The notes under the pieces are model-generated. The model did not search any database. It was not told the origin of the DNA and saw nothing but the letters and a program-made list of their open reading frames with translations. Of a stretch of DNA of 6,285 nucleotides, positions 1 to 6,285 are shown in pieces. A program made the position numbers and the translations under genes. Positions within the stretch are counted from its first letter, which is position 1. Every line of letters starts with the position of its first letter. Source of the stretch: Sulfitobacter sp. (GTDB lineage: Bacteria; Pseudomonadota; Alphaproteobacteria; Rhodobacterales; Rhodobacteraceae); the NCBI GenBank assembly GCA_024636405.1, contig JAGXHC010000200.1, positions 1 through 6,285 of the forward strand, written 5' to 3'.

Positions 1-54
1 GAATATGTCGATCTGGACGGGCTGGCCGATTATCTGGTGGCTGAGCATCCAGCC
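1..54 (+). other. C-terminal end of an upstream acyl carrier protein domain (ACP0)
   Basis: The first 18 codons read EYVDLDGLADYLVAEHPA, matching the end of a PKS ACP: the FFEYxxLxxLAxYL segment before and within helix IV. The phosphopantetheine serine lies upstream of the window. A Pro/Ala-rich linker of about 39 residues follows before KS1. This shows that the synthase starts outside the window and that an earlier module feeds KS1. The call rests on a short segment and on its position before a KS. Confidence 0.7.
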
Positions 55-3000
55 GCCCTGACCGCCCTTGGGCAGGACAGCATCGTGCCGCCCGCCGCGC
101 CGCTTGCGGCGCAGGATGTGAAAATCACGCGGGCACCGGCGCAACCGGTCAAGGAAGGCGGTGACCTGCACGATATCGCGATTGTCGGGCTGTCGCTACA
201 CGTCTCGGGCGCCGATGATCGCGACCAATTCTGGGATATGCTGGCGCAGGGCCGGCACGGATTCGAACCGGTCCCGCAAGACCGCTGGAACAACGCCGCG
301 CTGCATCACCCCGAACGCGACGTGCTGGGTAAGACGGTCGTGGGCACCGGCGCTTTCCTGCGTGATATCGACCGTTTCGATCCGCGCTATTTCCGCATTT
401 CCCAGTCCGAGGCCGAGCTGATGTCGCCCGAGGTGCGCCTGTTTTTGCAGGCCAGCGTCGAAGCCTTTGAAGATGCAGGATACTCCCGCGAAACCATCGC
501 GCGCCAGTATGGCGGCGACGTGGCCGTGATCATGGGGTCGATGACCAACGAATACGATCTCTACGGCTTTCAGAACATGCTGATGCGCCCATCGCTGGCC
601 AGCGGCAGTTATACTGGCACAATTCCCAACATGGTGTCGTATTTCTACGGACTGACCGGACCGTCGTATTTTCTCGATACCATGTGCTCGGCCTCGTCCA
701 CATGTATCCACGAGGCGGTGCATATGCTGCGCGCCGGGCGCTGCAAGATGGCGCTGGCTGGTGGGGTAAGCCTGCTGCTTCATCCTCAAAAGCTGATCGC
801 GACATCCCAAGAGCATTTCACATCGAAATCGGCCGAGGTGATCCGCGGTTATGGCTTGGGCGCCGAGGGAACCATCCTTGGTGAAGGGGTGGGCGCCGTG
901 GTGCTGAAACCACTTGCCGCTGCGCGCGCCGATGGCGATCATATCCATGGCGTGATCATCGGCAGCGGGATTTCTAACGCGGGCGTGCGCAACGGCTTCA
1001 CCGTTCCCAGCCCGGCGCAGCAGGTCAAGGCCATCGAAGACGCGCTGGAGGATGCGGGGGTCAATCCGACGACCATCGGCTATGTCGAAGGGCACGGCTC
1101 GGGCACCGCTCTGGGCGATCCGATTGAAATCCGCGCCCTGACCCAAGTGTTCCGCAAGCACACCGATGCCGTGGGAACCTGCCCGATCGGCACGGTGAAA
1201 AGCAATGTCGCGCATCTGTTGGCGGCCTCGGGGCTGGCGGGCGTTGCCAAGGTTCTGGCACAATTGCGACACGGCGAATTGGCCCCGTCGCTGCACGCCG
1301 GGACGCCCAACCCAGACATCCCCTTCGCCACTTCTCCGTTCCGCATTCAGACGGTGCGCACGCCTTGGCCGCGCCTCACTGACGACACCGGGGCCACGTT
1401 GCCGCGCCGCGCTGGCGTTACGTCAATTGGGGCAGGAGGGATGAATTCACACATCCTGATAGAGGAATATTCGCCATCTTCGCGCCCCGCACCCGTAGAC
1501 GAACCGCATCTGTTCGTGTTTTCTGCGATGAACCCGGCGCGACTTGATGCGGTTCTGGGTCGGTTCATCGTCTTCCTGCGTGATGCCGCAGAGGACGAGA
1601 TCGGCGATATCGCCTACACCTTGCAATCGGGAAAGAACGAACTGTCGTGCCGGATGGCCTTCGTGGCCTCTGACAAGGCCGGGGCACTGGCCCAGATCGC
1701 GGCGTTCCAACGCAAAGGGGCGACGTCGGGGTGCCAGTACACTGCATCAATTTTGGACCACGATGCGCCAGACGATCCCGACCGCCTGCGACAAGACTGT
1801 CGCGCCGGACGGTTGGACCGTGTGGCCGAGGCATGGTGCGCGGGGGCGGGCGTGGACTGGCCGCTGCTGCACGAGGGGCGCACGCGGCGTCGCGTCTGTC
1901 TTCCAGCTTATCCGTTCGAGAAATTGCGTTGCTGGTATCCCGACGCTTCTGACGCGCCCTCGGTCGTGCATCCAATCGGCGCGCGCTCAAAACTGCACCC
2001 GTTCATAGGTGAAAACCTGTCCGATGCCGCCGGGCTGCACTATGGGACCGCTATCCACCTGTCCGAACTGCGCGACTACCTGTTCACTGCGGGTGGGCAG
2101 CAGGCCGTGGTCCCCTCTGTGGCCTTTGATATCGTCACCGCGCTTGCACGGATTGCGGGCCTGTCCGACCGCACGTCGGTGTCCGGCCTGACGGTTGCCA
2201 CGCCACCCGATTGGCGTCTGGTGCGTCATCTCGATCTAAGCCTCACATCCGGGGCGGCGCGCATCATGGTGGTGGACGACGCGGGCGAGGCGCAAGATTG
2301 GATCGGCGCGCGGCTGACCGACGCACCACCGCCGGGCGTGCCGGTCGAGCCTGTGGCACTACGCGGTTCCGCCACAGAAACGATTGAAGGCGCTGCCTTT
2401 TACCATTCGCTTGATCAGCAAAATCTAAGTTTTGAGCCATACCGGACCGTCATCACGGCCCTGCATCGGCTGAAGGACGGAGGGTTTTTGGCCGACTTGG
2501 CAGAAAACCCGGCGCAACAGGATCAGTTTAAGCGGAATGTGACATGTACTGCGCCCGTATTGGCGGCGCTGCATCAGGTCTTGCTATTTGCCAAAGTTGA
2601 TCCTGCAACCATCGGACCGGTCGCTGCGGGCTGGGCAACGGTTGGCGCCATCGCACATGTGTTGGCGCGTCCCAAGGCGGGCGCTGCTTTTGATATCCGC
2701 CTGTTGGGCAAAACGGGCGAAGAATTGGGCGCCATTCTGGTGCCAGGGGGGGCCGTGCCCGTCGACGCGCCTGTTGACGCCTCCGGCGATCCGGCCCAAG
2801 CTACCCCGGTCTTGGGTCTGGAGCCTGCGCTGCGCGACATGGCTGCAGAAATTCTCGGGTTCGCGTCGAGCGATCTGGGGCTGCGCGAAACCTTCCACGA
2901 TCTGGGCTTTGATTCCATCTCGCTCACACGCTTTGCCGTTGTGATCAACGCCGCCTTCGGCTCAAATCTGTCGCCCGCAATCTTCTTTGAGTGCGAACAC

Positions 3001-6000
3001 ATCGCAGCGCTGAGTGAACATCTCAGCCGCCATCACAGCGCGCATTTGAAACCGGCACCGGCTATGGCCCAACGCGCTGTTGCTGCGCCGACACTGCGCG
3101 CCGCTGCACCAGCGACTACAGATACCCGCGTGGCGATTATCGGCATGGCCGGACGCTTTGCGCAAAGCCCGAATATTGAAACGTATTTCGATAACCTTCT
3201 TGCCGGTCGCGATCTGACCGGCGCCTATCCTCTGCACCGATTTTCGCGCGCTTACGGCGAACGTTTCTCTGCGGCAGGCTTCGCTATGCATGGCGGGTTT
3301 CTTGAGGATATCGAGAGGTTTGACGCGGCATTCTTTCGCATGTCACCCGCCGAGGCGACGCGCCTTGATCCGCAACAACGGATCTTGCTGGAAACCGCAT
3401 GGCGGATGCTGGAAAACGCTGGCTATAGCCCGCCGGATCTGCCCCGCGACACTGGCGTTTTCATTGGCATAACATCGCTTGACTACGCCGATTTGTGGCG
3501 CGCGTGCGGGCATGATGCCGATGGCTATGCCGCCACCGGAAATTCGCTGGCTATGGCTGCGAACCGTCTGTCGCACCAGTTTGATCTGCACGGACCCAGC
3601 CGGGCGGTGGATACGGCCTGCTCCAGTTCGCTGATTGCGCTGCTGAATGCGCGCGATGCCGTGGCATCGGGACAATGCAGCGCCGCCATCGTCGGGGGGG
3701 TTAACCTGTGCCTCTCGATTGATGGGTTCTTGGGGCCGCACCGGGCGGGGATGCTTTCGCCCACAGGGCGTTGCCACACGTTTGGCGCGTCGGCGGATGG
3801 CTATGCGCGCGGCGAAGGTTGTGCTGCGGTCATGCTTAAACGCGTGGAAGCGGCGCTGCGCGATGGCGACCGGATTCTGGGGGTGATCGCCGGAGGGGCC
3901 GAAAACCACGGGGGGCGCGCGGGCGCGCTGACCGCGCCCAACGCCAAGGCCCACGCCCGCCTGATTGCTGCCGCGATGGAGGGGCTGGACCCGGCCAGCC
4001 TGTCTTGCATCGAAGTCCACGGCACCGGCACCGAACTGGGCGATCCGGTCGAGGTGAACGGCCTGCGCTTGGCCTTTGAGGACACAGCGGTCGGGCCTGT
4101 CTGGCTTGGGTCGGTCAAGTCGAACATCGGCCATCTTGAGGCGGCGGCCGGCCTTGCCGGGGTGATCAAGATGCTGATGGCAATGGATCGGGGCGAATTG
4201 CCACCCACCCTTCATGCCATTCCGAAAAACCCGCATATCGATCTGTCGGAAACGCCGTTTAAACTGTTGCATAAGCGCACGCCGTGGCCCTCGGGTGGGG
4301 TGGATGCGCCGCGGCGGGCTGGGATCAGCAGCTTTGGTTTTGGCGGCGCGAACGCCCATGTCGTGTTGGAAAGTTACGAAGGCCCCCAAGGCGATCGCGC
4401 GCCGCTGCCGCCGCAGGCTTTCGCGCCCACCCGGTTCTGGCTGCCCGATACAGAGGGGGCGGCACCTGCCCGCCTGATGTTCACACCCCGCTGGAGCGTG
4501 CGCGACGAGACCGCGCCGCCCAGTCCGCTGCGCCGGATTGCAATCGGATGTGGCGTCACCATCGCGCCCGGTCACGGCTCGAAGGTCGTGCCGCTAGATC
4601 TCGTGGGTGGCGACATCGTGCAGCAATATGGCGAGGCGGCACATCGCCTTCTGGCTCTGTTGCAAGGCGAAATGCAGCCGTGCGAACAGACACCTTTCGT
4701 CATCCAGCTGGCTGTCCCAGCTGAGGGTGAGGGCGCGCTTTTTGCCGGGCTTGGCGGGATGCTGATGAGTGCCGCCGAGGAGGATCCGCGCATCTGCGTT
4801 CATGTGGTGCAGATACCGCAAGGGGCGGGCGCCGATACCGTGGCAGATTGGCTTTGGCAGGGATCGGGCGCACGCTCGGGCACGGTTTCGAAATACGATC
4901 AGGGTCGTCGGATGGTGCGCGTATGGGATGAATTGCCTGAGCGTGCCCTCGTGCCGCCTTGGCGCGGCGATGGCGTCTATCTGATCACCGGCGGTATGGG
5001 CGGGCTTGGCCGCCTGGTGGCGCAAGAGATCGCCCGCTCCGCGCCGGGTGCCGTGCTGATACTGACGGGGCGACGGGGCGACGCTGATGCCGACGTGCTG
5101 GCCCATCTGAGGGCGGCGGGGGCGGTTGCCGTGTATCGTCAGTTCGACGTGACAAATGCAGCGGCGGCGAAGAAACTGATCACCCATATTGTCGAGGTTC
5201 ACGGCCGGTTGACCGGCGTGCTGCACTGTGCGGGCGTACTGCGTGACGGGTTCATCGGCGCCAAAGGTGATAGCGATCTTGCCGATGTGCTGGCACCCAA
5301 GGTGGCGGGGGCATGGGCGCTGAGGGCGGCCATCGCGCCCCATGCTCCGGACCACTTTGTGTTGTTCTCATCGCTTGGCGCGTCCTTCGGCAATGCGGCG
5401 CAGGCGGATTACGCGGCGGCGAATGGGTTTCTTGACGCATTGGCCGATCTGCCCGGCGGCACCGCCACGTCCATCGCTTGGCCGCTTTGGGCAGAGGGCG
5501 GCATGAGGGTCGACGCCGCCACCCGCGCAGCCCTGTCGCGCCGCATGGGGCAGGAACCGATGCCGACCGATCAGGGACTTACCGCATTGTCCATCGCCGC
5601 GTTCCATGGCGGACGGGTCGCCGTCGCGGCGGGCGATACGACCCGGTTGCGGCAATTCTTTGGCGATCCGACTACACCGCAACCCCTGCCATCCCGGCCC
5701 GACGGCGTTACGCCTGCGTCCGATGAAGTACTGCACCTGCTGACAGCCGTGTTCGCGCAAGTCAGCGGGCTGAAGGCGTCGATGCTCGACCCCGACCGCC
5801 CGCTTGAGGACTATGGCATCGATTCCTTGATGATCACCGCGTTGAACAATGCGTTGGCTTCGGTGTTTGATGCCTTGCCCAAGACGCTGTTCTTCCACCA
5901 TCGGACTTTGGCGTCCGTGGCCAGCCATCTGGCCGGGGTACAGCCGGACGCCTGTCGCGTCTGGATCGGTCCCGCACCGACCCCGCCGCTCCCAACGCAC

Positions 6001-6066
6001 TGCCCGCCAACGCTCTGCCCGCCAATGAGCCGCCCGCCAATGAGCCGATCGCCATCATCGGGATGA
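1..6066 (+). CDS. trans-AT type I polyketide synthase, internal part (ACP tail-KS-DH*-ACP-KS-KR-ACP), 5' partial
   Basis: This multidomain cytoplasmic enzyme extends and modifies an ACP-bound polyketide chain. Frame 1 is open from base 1 through 2021 codons to TGA at 6064-6066. The upstream end is missing: residues 1-18 look like the last helix of an ACP, so the GTG at 37 is internal. Domains by residue: KS1 58-490, KS-AT linker 504-648, degenerate DH 666-915, ACP1 941-1012, KS2 1044-1459, KR 1491-1889, ACP2 1908-1980. No acyltransferase domain occurs between either KS and its ACP, and KS1 has the DTMCS active-site style common in trans-AT synthases; hence the trans-AT call. Both KS Cys-His-His triads, the KR catalytic set and both ACP serines are present. 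The last ~25 residues (Cys/Pro/Met/Ser-rich) are probably out-of-frame translation, because the next KS continues in frame 3. Family assignment is secure; the product is unknown. Confidence 0.95.
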   Translation, partial: EYVDLDGLADYLVAEHPAALTALGQDSIVPPAAPLAAQDVKITRAPAQPVKEGGDLHDIAIVGLSLHVSGADDRDQFWDMLAQGRHGFEPVPQDRWNNAALHHPERDVLGKTVVGTGAFLRDIDRFDPRYFRISQSEAELMSPEVRLFLQASVEAFEDAGYSRETIARQYGGDVAVIMGSMTNEYDLYGFQNMLMRPSLASGSYTGTIPNMVSYFYGLTGPSYFLDTMCSASSTCIHEAVHMLRAGRCKMALAGGVSLLLHPQKLIATSQEHFTSKSAEVIRGYGLGAEGTILGEGVGAVVLKPLAAARADGDHIHGVIIGSGISNAGVRNGFTVPSPAQQVKAIEDALEDAGVNPTTIGYVEGHGSGTALGDPIEIRALTQVFRKHTDAVGTCPIGTVKSNVAHLLAASGLAGVAKVLAQLRHGELAPSLHAGTPNPDIPFATSPFRIQTVRTPWPRLTDDTGATLPRRAGVTSIGAGGMNSHILIEEYSPSSRPAPVDEPHLFVFSAMNPARLDAVLGRFIVFLRDAAEDEIGDIAYTLQSGKNELSCRMAFVASDKAGALAQIAAFQRKGATSGCQYTASILDHDAPDDPDRLRQDCRAGRLDRVAEAWCAGAGVDWPLLHEGRTRRRVCLPAYPFEKLRCWYPDASDAPSVVHPIGARSKLHPFIGENLSDAAGLHYGTAIHLSELRDYLFTAGGQQAVVPSVAFDIVTALARIAGLSDRTSVSGLTVATPPDWRLVRHLDLSLTSGAARIMVVDDAGEAQDWIGARLTDAPPPGVPVEPVALRGSATETIEGAAFYHSLDQQNLSFEPYRTVITALHRLKDGGFLADLAENPAQQDQFKRNVTCTAPVLAALHQVLLFAKVDPATIGPVAAGWATVGAIAHVLARPKAGAAFDIRLLGKTGEELGAILVPGGAVPVDAPVDASGDPAQATPVLGLEPALRDMAAEILGFASSDLGLRETFHDLGFDSISLTRFAVVINAAFGSNLSPAIFFECEHIAALSEHLSRHHSAHLKPAPAMAQRAVAAPTLRAAAPATTDTRVAIIGMAGRFAQSPNIETYFDNLLAGRDLTGAYPLHRFSRAYGERFSAAGFAMHGGFLEDIERFDAAFFRMSPAEATRLDPQQRILLETAWRMLENAGYSPPDLPRDTGVFIGITSLDYADLWRACGHDADGYAATGNSLAMAANRLSHQFDLHGPSRAVDTACSSSLIALLNARDAVASGQCSAAIVGGVNLCLSIDGFLGPHRAGMLSPTGRCHTFGASADGYARGEGCAAVMLKRVEAALRDGDRILGVIAGGAENHGGRAGALTAPNAKAHARLIAAAMEGLDPASLSCIEVHGTGTELGDPVEVNGLRLAFEDTAVGPVWLGSVKSNIGHLEAAAGLAGVIKMLMAMDRGELPPTLHAIPKNPHIDLSETPFKLLHKRTPWPSGGVDAPRRAGISSFGFGGANAHVVLESYEGPQGDRAPLPPQAFAPTRFWLPDTEGAAPARLMFTPRWSVRDETAPPSPLRRIAIGCGVTIAPGHGSKVVPLDLVGGDIVQQYGEAAHRLLALLQGEMQPCEQTPFVIQLAVPAEGEGALFAGLGGMLMSAAEEDPRICVHVVQIPQGAGADTVADWLWQGSGARSGTVSKYDQGRRMVRVWDELPERALVPPWRGDGVYLITGGMGGLGRLVAQEIARSAPGAVLILTGRRGDADADVLAHLRAAGAVAVYRQFDVTNAAAAKKLITHIVEVHGRLTGVLHCAGVLRDGFIGAKGDSDLADVLAPKVAGAWALRAAIAPHAPDHFVLFSSLGASFGNAAQADYAAANGFLDALADLPGGTATSIAWPLWAEGGMRVDAATRAALSRRMGQEPMPTDQGLTALSIAAFHGGRVAVAAGDTTRLRQFFGDPTTPQPLPSRPDGVTPASDEVLHLLTAVFAQVSGLKASMLDPDRPLEDYGIDSLMITALNNALASVFDALPKTLFFHHRTLASVASHLAGVQPDACRVWIGPAPTPPLPTHCPPTLCPPMSRPPMSRSPSSG
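172..1470 (+). other. Ketosynthase domain KS1, divergent trans-AT type
   Basis: Residues 58-490 form a full-length KS (about 433 residues). KS domains accept the acyl chain on a cysteine and condense it with an ACP-bound extender. The nucleophile is Cys229 (nt 685) in DTMCSASST, where trans-AT domains usually read DTMCSSSLTA. The first His is His365 (nt 1093) in VEGHGSGT and the second is His405 (nt 1213) in KSNVAHLLAASG, where KSNIGH is usual. The triad is therefore complete, so this is not an obvious non-elongating KS. Several otherwise conserved blocks are altered: MSPEVRLFL replaces MDPQERLFL, and the GRC-F block after HPQK is replaced by SAEVIRGYG. It probably has unusual substrate selection or reduced condensation activity; that is inference. 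Confidence 0.93.
1510..1944 (+). other. KS-to-AT linker subdomain without an AT (trans-AT hallmark)
   Basis: Residues 504-648 start with LFVFSA and end with the post-AT motif LPAYPFEKLRCWYP, preceded by the GVDWPLL segment. In cis-AT synthases an acyltransferase would sit between these two elements. Here about 145 residues join them directly, as is usual in trans-AT synthases, where the remnant may help dock the free acyltransferase. Its presence supports loading of ACP1 in trans. Confidence 0.85.
1996..2745 (+). other. Dehydratase-like double hot-dog domain, catalytically degenerate (DH*)
   Basis: Residues 666-915 begin with HPFIGEN, a normal DH opening, and end with the FDIRLLGKTGEELGAI strand typical of the second hot-dog half. 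An active DH uses a His in HxxxGxxxxP and an Asp in an LLDxxxQ motif. Here the His position is Tyr693 (nt 2077) in RDYLFTAGG, and the proline of the motif is about three residues later than normal. In the second motif, VLAALHQ at 2557-2577, the Asp position is Ala855 (nt 2563). The usual G--YGPxF stretch has become NLSFEPYR. Both catalytic residues thus appear lost while overall length and order are kept. It is probably inactive or structural. A pyran synthase is less likely, since those keep the His. Confidence 0.82.
2821..3036 (+). other. Acyl carrier protein domain ACP1
   Basis: Residues 941-1012 show the four-helix ACP pattern with the phosphopantetheine site LGFDSISL; the attachment residue is Ser972 (nt 2914). 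Helix IV ends in IAALSEHLSRHH. The tryptophan a few residues after the serine that marks beta-branching ACPs is absent, so there is no sign of a beta-branching (HMG-synthase) step here. A 31-residue Ala/Pro linker leads into KS2 in the same frame. Confidence 0.93.
3130..4377 (+). other. Ketosynthase domain KS2, canonical catalytic triad
   Basis: Residues 1044-1459 form a complete KS. The nucleophile is Cys1207 (nt 3619) in DTACSSSL, the first His is His1340 (nt 4018) in VHGTGTELGDP, and the second is His1378 (nt 4132) in KSNIGHLEAAAG, so it should condense. Its signature blocks (DPQQRILLE, DTACSSSL, TFGASADGYARGEGC) look more like cis-AT modular KSs than KS1 or KS3, although AENHGGR is shared with trans-AT domains. 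Only about 25 residues separate it from the KR region, with a remnant LPPQAFAPTRFW, so the large KS-AT linker seen after KS1 is missing here. Confidence 0.95.
4471..5667 (+). other. Ketoreductase domain (KR), intact, predicted B-type (D-hydroxyl)
   Basis: Residues 1491-1889 comprise a structural half (opening LMFTPRWSV) and a catalytic Rossmann half. The NADPH motif is ITGGMGGLG at 4984-5010, followed by LTGR. The catalytic Lys1767 (nt 5299), Ser1791 (nt 5371), Tyr1804 (nt 5410) and Asn1808 (nt 5422) are all present, with the expected spacing Ser-13-Tyr and Tyr-4-Asn. The stereochemical fingerprint reads GVLRD with Asp1749 (nt 5245), the aspartate that marks B-type reductases in the LDD motif. 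It should reduce the beta-ketone made by KS2 to a D-hydroxyl. There is no methyltransferase or DH in this module. Confidence 0.94.
5722..5940 (+). other. Acyl carrier protein domain ACP2
   Basis: Residues 1908-1980 form an ACP with the phosphopantetheine site YGIDSLMITAL; the attachment residue is Ser1942 (nt 5824). The TLFFHHRTLASVASHLAG end is typical of PKS carrier domains in front of a KS. It receives the beta-hydroxy intermediate from the KS2-KR module. Frame 1 still reads sensibly here (SHLAGVQPDACRVWIG), which places the frame change after this domain. Confidence 0.93.
5871..6063 (+). other. Zone containing the -1 frame change between ACP2 and KS3
   Basis: Frame 1 carries ACP2 and is open to the TGA at 6064. 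Frame 3 carries KS3 and is open back to a TGA at 5868-5870. The switch must therefore fall between 5871 and 6063 if the two are one polypeptide. Protein character suggests about 5965-5996: frame 1 looks like an ACP tail up to about VWIGPAP, then becomes Cys/Met/Ser-rich. Frame 3 looks like an ordinary linker from about DPAAPN onward. A missing C in the C-rich stretch near 5981-5993 would suffice. No canonical X-XXY-YYZ slippery heptamer was seen. Confidence 0.75.
6003..6047 (+). repeat. 15-bp tandem repeat, two exact copies plus one imperfect copy, in the ACP2-KS3 linker
   Basis: The unit CCCGCCAATGAGCCG occurs exactly at 6018-6032 and again at 6033-6047. A related copy at 6003-6017 differs at 4 of 15 bases. 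In frame 3 the region reads ALPAN-ALPAN-EPPAN-EP, a plausible flexible linker running straight into the KS3 start. Because the unit is a multiple of three, gain or loss of whole copies would not change frame. Confidence 0.9.
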
Positions 6067-6285
6067 GCGGGCGCTACCCCGATGCTCCTGATCTGGACCG
6101 GTTCTGGCAAAACCTCTGCAACGGTCACAACGCTGTGCGCGAAATTCCCGCGGATCGTTGGCCTCTCGACGATTTTTACGAACCGGATCCCGACGAAGCC
6201 GCCGCCCGCGGCCAAAGCTATTCCAAATGGGGCGCATTCCTTGACGGGTTCGCCGATTTCGACCCGCTGTTCTTTCGTCTTTCTC
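6042..6285 (+). CDS. Ketosynthase KS3, N-terminal fragment in frame 3 (continuation of the same PKS after a frameshift, or start of a split subunit); 3' partial
   Basis: Frame 3 encodes an unmistakable KS N-terminus beginning EPIAIIGMSGRYPDAPDL and continuing to SKWGAFLDGFADFDPLFF at the window end, about 81 codons. The SKWG-FL-FDPLFF block is typical of trans-AT ketosynthases. The active-site Cys and His residues lie beyond the window. Frame 3 is open from 5871, but it holds no ATG, GTG or TTG before the ATG at 6063-6065. That ATG sits inside the first conserved KS motif, so a protein starting there would lack the first beta strand. The ATG overlaps the upstream TGA as ATGA, an arrangement often seen in coupled genes, but no convincing ribosome binding site precedes it. 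The most likely reading is that KS3 was, or still is, fused to ACP2 and that a one-base loss (or two-base gain) broke the frame. Confidence 0.85.

Noticed and set aside
37..39. GTG at 37 as the true start of the large gene
   Set aside because: The frame is open to base 1, and the preceding codons encode an ACP C-terminal segment that continues smoothly across the GTG.
196..1296. Antisense reading frame opposite KS1
   Set aside because: Same reason: complementary to conserved KS1 codons, with no domain signature of its own.
1510..1944. An acyltransferase domain after KS1
   Set aside because: There is no GHSxG active-site motif and only about 145 residues between the LFVFSA and YPF--L-CW landmarks, so it is a linker without an AT.
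2746..2752. Runs of seven G at 2746-2752 and 3694-3700 as phase-variable or error sites
   Set aside because: The coding frame is the same on both sides of each run (DH* to ACP1, and within KS2), so neither shows an indel in this copy.
3343..4575. Long antisense reading frame opposite KS2
   Set aside because: It is the shadow of a GC-rich KS coding frame; its translation is Arg/Gln/Ala-rich with no recognisable motif, while the + strand has clear KS catalytic motifs.
5985..6000. Programmed -1 ribosomal frameshift signal
   Set aside because: The closest candidate, CTC CCA ACG, does not fit the X-XXY-YYZ slippery pattern, and no obvious downstream hairpin was recognised by eye.

Overview
The window is almost entirely one very large + strand coding region: the middle of a modular type I polyketide synthase (PKS) of the trans-acyltransferase (trans-AT) kind. 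Reading frame 1 is open from the first base to a TGA at 6064-6066. The first in-frame GTG, at 37, is not a believable start, because the codons before it already encode the last helix of an acyl carrier protein (ACP). The gene therefore begins upstream. Residue numbers below count from the first codon of the window (nt 1-3 = residue 1). No promoter, RNA gene, CRISPR array or mobile element is visible, and there is no non-coding stretch over 300 bases.

Domain order: end of an upstream ACP (1-54); ketosynthase KS1 (172-1470); a complete KS-to-AT linker subdomain with no AT (1510-1944); a dehydratase-like domain that has lost both catalytic residues (1996-2745); ACP1 (2821-3036); KS2 (3130-4377); a short linker remnant; an intact ketoreductase KR (4471-5667); ACP2 (5722-5940); a proline/alanine/asparagine linker with 15-bp repeats; and the N-terminus of a third ketosynthase, KS3 (6042-6285, cut by the window end). 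KS3 lies in frame 3, so the assembly line is interrupted by a -1 frame change between ACP2 and KS3.

Working together: ACP1 and ACP2 carry the growing chain on phosphopantetheine arms. Extender units must be loaded by a separate acyltransferase, since neither complete module encodes one. The KS2 module would extend by two carbons and reduce the beta-ketone to a hydroxyl, predicted D (B-type) from the KR fingerprint. The KS1 module has no KR and a degenerate dehydratase. It either leaves the beta position as received or passes the chain on, and it looks like the decayed second half of a dehydrating bimodule.

The DNA is GC-rich with strong third-position G/C preference. Style and codon use suggest a Gram-negative proteobacterium, possibly an alphaproteobacterium of the Rhodobacterales type; this is an impression, not a demonstrated assignment. 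The points most worth checking are the frameshift with its tandem repeat, the double-dead dehydratase, the divergent KS1, and the mosaic KS2 module.
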